Below, piece after piece: positions 57,205-64,000 of a stretch of DNA of 64,000 nt. The DNA is from Cryptomeria japonica. Its lineage: Eukaryota; Streptophyta; Pinopsida; Cupressales; Cupressaceae. A model generated the notes under the pieces. That model was not told the DNA's origin and searched no databases. It saw nothing but the letters and a program-made list of their open reading frames with translations. Numbering within the stretch: position 1 is the first letter of the stretch; each line of letters starts with the position of its first letter. The position numbers were made by a program, and so were the translations under genes. Location of the stretch: NCBI RefSeq assembly GCF_030272615.1, contig NC_081405.1, forward strand, positions 475,110,008 to 475,174,007. Reading direction: 5' to 3'.

Positions 57205-59970
57205 TTACCCTATGCATGGTCCTATTTTTCCCCCCACCTCGGTCGAACACTTGGAGTTTTATTAGGGCAGCAATTTTTCAATTGGCGAAAAAATCGTCAG
57301 TCTCACTCAATGGAATGTTGTCGCATGGCTGATTTCTTGTTCTGCTCATCGCGATGATGAACTATTGGCTCCAACATGTCCAGTTAGGCATTATTACCCT
57401 ATGCATGCTCCTATTTCCCCCCCCACTCGATCGAATGCTCAGGGTCATACCCTACCAGCGTCGTCCCTTGAGCGCCCTACGTGCTCAAAATTGTCAAACT
57501 TTGACGGGCCCTAACTCGAAATTCGTGGTACCTGCGAATGATCTATTTGAACATATGGGGCCATGAGAGGGGTCCCTACGAAAGAATATCTCGGTTTTTC
57601 AAGTTTCCCTATGGTTTTATTAGGGCAGCAATTTTTCAGTTGGCAAAAAAATCGTCAGTCTCACTCAATGGAATGTTGTCGCATGGCCGATTTCTCGTTC
57701 TGCTCATCGCGATGATGAACTGTCAGCTCTGACATGTCTAGTTAGGCATTATTACCCTACGCATGCTCCTATTTTGGCCCCCCCACTTGATCGAATGCTC
57801 GGGGTCATACCCTACCAGCGTCATCCCTTGAGCGCCCTAAGTGCTTGAAATTGTCAAACTTTGATGGGCCCTAACTTAGAATTCATGGCACCTACAAATG
57901 ATCCATTTGAACCTATGAGGCCATTAGAGGGGTCCCTACGAAAGCTTATCTCAGTTTTTCAAGTTGCCCTACAGTTTTATTAGGGCAACAATTTTTCAGT
58001 TGGCAAAAAAATCATCAGTCTCACTCAATGGAATGTTGTCGCGTGGCCGATTTCTCGTTCTTCTCATCGCGATGATGAACCATTAGCTCTAACATGTCCA
58101 GTTAGGCATTATTACCCTATGCATGCTCTTATTTCCCCCCCCCCCACTTGATCGAACGCTCAGGGTCATACCCTACCGACGTCATCCATTGAGCGCCCTA
58201 AGTGCTCAAAATTATCAAACTTTGACGGGCCCTAACTCAGAATTTGTGGCACCTACAAATGTTCCATTTGAACCTATGGGGCTATGAGAGGAGTCCCTAC
58301 AAAATCCTATCTCGGTTTTTCAAGTTGCCCTATGGTTTTATTAGGGTAGCAATTTTTCGGTTGGCAAAAAAATCCTCAGTCTCACTCAATGGAATGTTGT
58401 CGCGTGGCCGATTTCTCGTTCTGCTCATTCTAATGATGAACCATCAGCTCCAACATGTCAAGTTAGGCATTATTACCCTACGCATGCTCCTATTTTCCCC
58501 CCCTACTCGATCGAATGCTCGGGGTCATACCCTACCGGTGTCGTCCCTTGAGCGCCCTAAGTGCTCAAAATTGTCAAACTTTGACGGGCCCTAACTCAGA
58601 ATCTATGGCACCTACGAATGTTCCATTTGAACCTATGGGGCTATGAGAGGGGTCCCTACAAAAGCCTATCTCGGTTTTTCATGTTTCCCTACAGTTGTAT
58701 TAGGGCGGCAATTTTTTGGTTGGCAAAAAAATCATCAGTCTCACTCAATGGAATGTTGTCGCATGGCCGATTTCTTGTTCTACTCATCGTGATGATGAAC
58801 CGTCAGCTCTAAAATGTCTAGTTAGGCATTATTACCCTACGCATGCTCCTATTTCCCCCCCCGACTCGATCGAACGCTCGGGGTCATACCCTACCGACGT
58901 TGTCCCTTGAGTGCCCTAAGTGCTCAAAATTGTCAAACTTTGACGGGCCCTAACTCAGAATCTGTGGCACCTGTGAATGATCCATTTGAACCTATGGGGC
59001 CATGAGAGGGGTCCCTACGAAATCCTATCTCAGTTTTTCAAGTTTCCCTACAGTTTTATTAGGGCAACAATTTTTCGGTTGGTGAAAAAATCGTCAGTCT
59101 CACTCAATGGAATGTTGTCGCGTGGGCGATTTCTCGTTCTGCTCGTCGCGATGACAAACCGTTGGCTCTAACATGTCCAGTTAGGCATTATTACCCTATG
59201 CATGCTCCTATTCCCCCCCAACTCGATCGAATGGTTAGGGTCATACCCTACCGACGTCGTCCCTTGAGCGCCCTAAGTGCTCAAAATTGTCAAACTTTGA
59301 CGGGACCTAACTCGGAATCCGTGGCACCTATGAATGTTCCATTTGAACCTACAGGGTCATGAGAGGGGTCCCTACGAAAGCCTATCTCAGTTTTTCAAGT
59401 TGCCCTATGGTTTTATTAGGGCAGCAAGTTTTTGGTTGGTGAAAAAATCGTCAGTCTCACTCAATGGAATGTTGTCGCGTGGCCGATTTCTCATTTTGCT
59501 CGTTGCGATGATGAACCGTCAGCTCTGACATGTCCAGTTAGGCATTATTACCCTACGCATGCTCCTTTTTCCCCCCCCCACTCAATCAAACGCTCGAGGT
59601 CATACCCTATTGGCGTCATCCCTTGGGTGCCCTAAGTGCTCAAAATTGTCAAACTTTGACGGGACCTAACTCAGAATCCGTGGCACCTGCGAATGTTCCA
59701 TTTGAACCTACGGGGCCACAAGAGGGGTCCCTATGAAAGCCTATCTCAGTTTTTCAAGTTGCCCTATGGTTTTATTAGGGCAACAATTTTTTGGTTGGCA
59801 AAAAAATCGTCAGTCTCACTCAATGGAATGTTGTCGCATGGCCAATTTCTTGTTCTGCTCATCGCGATGATGAACCGTCAACTCCAACATATCCAGTTAG
59901 GCATTATTACCCTACGCATGCTCCTATTTTTCCCCCCACTCAATCGAATGCTCGGGGTCATACCCTATGC
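57205..59970. repeat. 359-bp satellite, about 7.6 copies
   Basis: Anchor tctcactcaatggaatgttg occurs at 57301, 57659, 58019, 58380, 58739, 59098, 59455 and 59814 (spacings 357-361). Units also share gtcataccctaccgacgtcg, gtcaaactttgacgggccc (itself an inverted repeat around tttga) and ttgccctatggttttattag. The first and last units are partial. Each unit can be read as an open frame of 64 or more codons, but that follows from the repeat. The period is about two nucleosome lengths. Confidence 0.93.
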
Positions 59971-60769
59971 ATGTGACATCCATGAAGGGATATGAAAGGA
60001 TATTTTGTGAACAATCAGAAACCTTTAATGATAATCAAGTTGAAGCCTTGAGATTTATGCAATATGGTTCAAGTCCAAAACTATACCTTGAAGCCACACA
60101 CTCTTCCCTGTCCTAGCATACATAGAATTTATAAGGATTTGACGAGAGTGTTTTGATTTTACTTATGTCTTGTGTATTATAATATAGACCAATTTGCCAA
60201 TGTGACATCTTCATATGAGAGAAAAGCTTCATTTTATCTCAATACAGTTGTACCTATTTCATTATTAGAAAAAATAAATAAGTTCTGCACTAAATTGCAA
60301 TAAATAAATTAGTATCCTCTATATTATGGATTTGAATTGATGTTCTTAATTAGTTATTATTCCTACACCTCACACTCACAAGATTAATAATGAAATGACA
60401 TTTATGATTCATCAAATGCTTACAAAGTCTAATCAAAGTTCAACTTCAAGATGTATACAACATATCATATTCAACTTCAAGATGCATACCATATTCAAGC
60501 TCATGCAAACCACCACTTGGATATTGTTATATGTCGATTAAAGTACAATATATGTAATAAAACCATATAGTCTTACAAAAAAGCCATCATAGACCATCTA
60601 TGTCGATTAAAGTATAATTCATTTGTAACAGGGGCACACTCACAATATGAAGTTGCAAAGCCCTATGGGAAGCATCAAAATAGAAATTTACTAATCTAAC
60701 TCATAGTATTGTCAAAAGCATCAAAGATGCTACTGCTAGAGAACACCATGCTCCATTGTGGAGAGAATA
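59971..60769. other. stretch without recognised gene
   Basis: Moderately AT-rich, after the satellite and presumably 3' flanking or untranslated sequence of the minus-strand gene. The word tgtcgattaaagta occurs twice (about 60534 and 60601), and the word caacttcaagatgYata occurs twice (about 60440 and 60474). Confidence 0.45.
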
Positions 60770-61516
60770 TTAGGTGCATCTGATGTCAACGTCTAAAAAT
60801 GAAAGAATGTTATTCAATTGCCAAAATCTAACTGACTTTATTTTATAAACCATTAATGAATAAAAATAGACAAGGTTACCTGAGTGAAAGTTCGATGACC
60901 ACCTTGACTAGTCAATGTCAAATGTTTGATTCAATAGATCATCTGTCATGACAATTTGATCCACTGCAGATGTGTCCTGGCCACATGCATTTGAATCATC
61001 TTCATGATAATAAACACAACAAGACCCATAATTTAATCTCATTAATGCACAAAGGAATATGTACCATTACCAAGAGAGGGCCTTGTCAATGACGAATGAG
61101 CTAGCATGAACCTGTATTTTTAAGAATTGTTAGTCTACACATAAATTGCATGGATGAACATAAGTAGTGTTGCAAAAATACGTCCCTTCCAATTATATCA
61201 AGTGTACTCGCTATGTGCATGCAAAAACCATGTTGCCCAAAAAAAAGGTTCATCAATAGACTTGTATTTTGAACACATCCTTAATATACACGTAACAAAC
61301 TTGAACATTAAGGTTTAATGATCATTGTTTGAAATGAAATGCATGATAAAAAAATAAGGCACCATTAAAGACCTACGACTCAAGTGTGCTTGAAGGGTCA
61401 TCTCTTTGTTTAAGAGTATCTAGTATTGCTTCATGATCAGTAGTTGTCACTGTCCATAGCTCTTTGGTCTTTGGTTTTGCTTGATGCTTCAACAACTTGA
61501 CATTTGTAGCTATAAT
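60770..61516 (-). pseudogene. 3' exons of a spliced gene of unknown function, cut by an LTR element
   Basis: Four minus-strand exons with consistent phases: 61516-61377 (ATNVKLLKHQAKPKTKELW, then VTTTDHEAILDTL), 61111-61071, 60999-60880 (DDSNACGQDTSAVDQIV) and 60792-60770 (ends DVDIRCT, TAA). Introns have GT at the donor and AG at the acceptor. One in-frame TAG is in the third exon after FDID. The 5' part of the gene lies beyond 61517, where an LTR retroelement is inserted. The family is not recognised. It faces the plus-strand gene at 54779 across the satellite and may belong to the same transposon. Confidence 0.5.
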
Positions 61517-63060
61517 TGTAGACACCTAAAAATGGTCAATGCTTGTGGAATCATACTTTAACATTTGTGCATTGCCTCATTTTAGGTTTTTGCGTCACAT
61601 TAACATTTCTCCTATGATTCGCACTTGGTTTTTATCATTTGCGAGCATCGAGTCATTCCTCTACATTCTTCATTTGTCTCGCTCTCAAATTTGGTCTTGT
61701 CGACAACACTCTCCAATCATTATTTTGGTCGATCTTATCTTGTCGCATCAATGTGCGTGCTCATTTGTCATCATTTTGGACATCGTCAATCCTAATTAGG
61801 GTTTTGTCCTCTTATCAATCTTATCGATTTTTCATCAATCTTTATCATTTTCAATCTTTTTGTTTTGCGATTGATTTGTCATCGGCCGTTGTCATGTTCG
61901 ATCTTGTCATTTTGTGATCGATTTGTCATTGATCGTGGTCATTTTCAATCTTGTCGTCTTGCAATCTATTTTGTCATCGATTCTTGTCCTCTTGTCAATT
62001 TTGTCATTTTGTGATCATTTCGCTATCGAACATTGTTTGTCTCAATTATGTCAATTTGGATCAATTTGTCATTGTTCCTCGTCAATTGGCATATTTATCA
62101 ATCAAATCATTTAATCAGAATCATGATCGATATCAATTATCTTCAATCAAGACCTAATTGTCATTCTTGCATTTCTAATTCATCTTCTAGGGTTTCGTGA
62201 TTTAATCATTTAACCTTGTTTGTCATTTCCTCCTTTAGGATTAATAAATTATTTATTTATCCTAAGTCTTCTCATTGCAATTAAATGTTCATTTAATTGG
62301 CTAATTATTCCTCTTTTGTGAATTAATTAATAAATGACAAATTATTAATTAATTTACCTAATTTCTAATTTTCATCAATTTATTAATTCCTAATTTTCCT
62401 AATTTCTCCTATTTTCTAATTTTTCTAATTTCTTAATTCTTAATTTCAATTTCCTCCTATTTCTCTCCTAAATTCATGGGAATGACATAGAAATTTGTCA
62501 TAATTTGTCATAATTGACAATCAATCAATTCTTGACATAGAAATTTGTCAAAAATTGTCATAAAATTCTTGACATAGAATTTGTCATAAATTGTCATAAA
62601 TCCTTGCATAGCAATTTGTCATAGACATGTCATAATTTTGCTATTCTTGATTTGAATTTCCATTCGAATCACTATCATGCTAATTTGTTCATCTCTCCAA
62701 TTCTTCTATAAATTGGATGAATTTCTTCAATCAAATCCCTAATCCTTAATCAGACTATCGAATTTACGCTTCTAGTACTCTTGATCAATAATCAATGTCA
62801 ATCTTGCTTTCAATTATGTATGTGCACTTGTAGGTGAGATCCACAACCAAACCATTTGAAGAGGAAAGAAGAACAATGGAGCCACATGAAGGAGCATTCA
62901 AATCACACCTTTGGTTTGCTTAATTTCTAGTTTTGAATGTTTTGATTTCATGTCTCTATTGAGTGTGCTTAGGATAGATCATTACATTCTAGCCTTTTGT
63001 GATTCGACAATGATTAATGTTTTTATATGCTTGTGATGATTCCTAATTTCCTATGCTACA
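61517..63060 (+). repeat. 5' LTR of another LTR retrotransposon (1,544 bp)
   Basis: Starts TGTAGACACCTAAAAATGG and ends cctatgctaca; TGTAG...CTACA are inverted ends. A primer site follows. Inside are many ttgtcat words (about 61690-62130) and a tandem stretch of gacatagaaatttgtcataa units (about 62484-62640). Five bases outside the left end: ataat. Confidence 0.82.
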
Positions 63061-63065
63061 TTAAT

Positions 63066-63078
63066 TGGTGAACCCGAC
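63066..63078 (+). promoter_or_regulatory. primer binding site TGGTGAACCCGAC
   Basis: Five bases after the LTR end. It establishes orientation; the priming tRNA was not determined. Confidence 0.75.
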
Positions 63079-63185
63079 ATGAACACTAACCATCTAACCT
63101 CTTTATGGTGTTTTTGAGTGCTTTCAAGTTGATTTGCAGGCCAAACAACCCAAAAACAGGGTCATGCAGGGTTTTCTAGAGACTT

Positions 63186-63302
63186 ATGCACCTGTGTGAA
63201 GCAACTTGCACCTATGTTATGCATTCTGTGCCTATGTTGAAGACATTCTGTGCCTATGTCATGCATTCTGCGCCTGTGTCCTAAGTTCTGCACCTGTGTA
63301 AA
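63186..63302 (+). repeat. 20-bp periodic repeat in the leader
   Basis: The word cctRtgt starts at 63191, 63211, 63231, 63253, 63273 and 63293, preceded by tgYRc: six units spaced 20-22 bp. Located about 120 bp after the primer site. Otherwise 63079-64000 is non-coding leader with no frame of note. Confidence 0.8.
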
Positions 63303-64000
63303 GTCCAGAACAAAGGTAAAAATGCAGTGTTTTACTTGAAATTTGTTTAGTTTTTGCATTTTGTTTTCTGTGCTTTGGTTTTTGGTACTAATTATTTGTG
63401 CAGAATCTTGGCATACGCATGGCAAAGACAACAAATCAAATTACTAACATGTTTTATGCAGAATTGATAGTCAAAGACAACAAATCAAACTTCTAACTTG
63501 GGTTTTGTAGGTTGCCTTGGAGAAACAACTAAACTTTGTGTTTGTAATTTTTAATTAGGCACCTAGTGATTTCTAAATAGGTTGGAATGAACATGTTTTT
63601 TCTTTGATTGTTGAGTGTGACATTGGAGTAGGAGATTATGCTCTCATCCTTCTTAGGGTGATCAGAAATCCAGATCTTCGATACCATGCTTGTGTCTTTG
63701 ATTGAGTGTCATCTTTAGAGGGCCTGCCTTCCCGACCACTTTGCTTTTGCAAGCAAGTGATAATCGTGAGAAGGGGATGACCCAAAGTGAGTATGGCTAG
63801 AATTCCTTGGCATTCTAACTCACTATAAAAAAATACCCGATGAGCGAAAGCTTTGAAGGAAGTGTTACGTGGGAATTGCAGTTACTTGGGAAGTGATGAC
63901 CCTTGAACTCTTTCTCATATCAACATCTAAGTAGGGCCTCTTGGTCTAAATCGTGCTTGCGCGACTACATTTGTTTGGTATCTTGATGGGCTTAATGTCT

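Larger units (their letters stand above)
53957..61516. mobile_element. candidate large DNA transposon or composite repeat with two convergent spliced genes
   Basis: The left junction is near 53957, where copia homology ends and cataggatc-type unique sequence (gcaggatcaaggggggcca) starts. Subterminal repeats of the word atcggatatcc follow (54094, 54444, 54536 region). Then a plus-strand spliced gene (54779-56700), minisatellite, 359-bp satellite and a minus-strand spliced gene (61516-60770) cut by an LTR element. No transposase motif was recognised and no matching right end was found, so calling this a single transposon is an inference from layout. Confidence 0.35.
61517..64000 (+). mobile_element. 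LTR retrotransposon, 5' end only (runs off the window)
   Basis: LTR, primer site and 930 bp of leader without a coding frame are visible. The primer sequence TGGTGAACCCGAC differs from the Met-type copia sites and resembles that of Ty3/gypsy elements in conifers, so Ty3/gypsy is likely. It interrupts the minus-strand spliced gene. Confidence 0.78.

Noticed and set aside
57354-59995. Repeated frames containing SSVSLNGMLSRGRFLVLL
   Set aside because: They recur once per 359-bp satellite unit and are explained by the repeat; no start context, and some units carry frame breaks.
63186-63302. CRISPR-like regularly spaced repeats
   Set aside because: Units are only about 7-12 conserved bases with 20-bp period and no distinct spacers, in plant retroelement leader DNA.

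Overview
The window is nuclear DNA of a plant with a large, repeat-rich genome. I see no host housekeeping gene, no tRNA or rRNA gene and no bacterial feature. Ty1/copia elements primed by initiator-Met tRNA (TGGTATCA-type primer sites), a Tat-like Ty3/gypsy element, plant L1-type LINEs, GT-AG introns and long CT/AT low-complexity tracts all point to a seed plant. The element styles and nested insertions would suit a gymnosperm, but I cannot prove the species.

Layout. (1) 1-4000: 5' part of a copia element on the minus strand (gag-pol with two in-frame TAG stops, primer site, 5' LTR). (2) About 4001-10548: a second minus-strand LTR element. It has a copia-type LTR and a zinc-knuckle gag, but where pol should follow it carries a roughly 1,000-codon accessory frame. 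That frame is split by a 1,020-bp terminal-inverted-repeat transposon (5046-6065) with a 5-bp target duplication. (3) 10549-12480: 5' half of a LINE cut by that LTR element, then AT-rich DNA and a possible LINE 3' remnant. (4) About 13790-19830: a decayed, nearly complete LINE. (5) 19846-20040: a foldback MITE-like hairpin. (6) 20041-24194: AT-rich DNA, then microsatellites and a CT-rich array with a period of about 1 kb, which resumes at 44258-45591. (7) 24195-44257: a complete 20-kb LTR retrotransposon inserted into the CT array (target duplication ctctc). (8) 45592-53956: a plus-strand copia element whose LTR holds a 4.6-kb insertion. (9) 53957-61516: a region with two spliced unknown genes facing each other across a minisatellite and a 359-bp satellite, possibly a large DNA transposon. 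(10) 61517-64000: LTR and leader of another LTR element.

The most interesting object is the 20-kb element. Its LTRs are 6,570 and 6,880 bp. Each LTR has a U3 built of 279-bp tandem units carrying a hairpin and a G-box, a TATA box, and then a 1,213-codon frame for a nuclear-looking coiled-coil protein unlike any retroelement enzyme. Its internal region carries gag, protease, an extra RNase H placed before the reverse transcriptase, RT, a native RNase H that has lost a catalytic Asp, and integrase. Nearly all stops that break its frames are TAG, as expected for CAG-to-TAG decay under CHG methylation. The frame within LTR2 has no frameshift at all.

All coordinates of LTR ends, exons and repeats were read by eye. 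Protein family calls rest on motifs, not on database searches.
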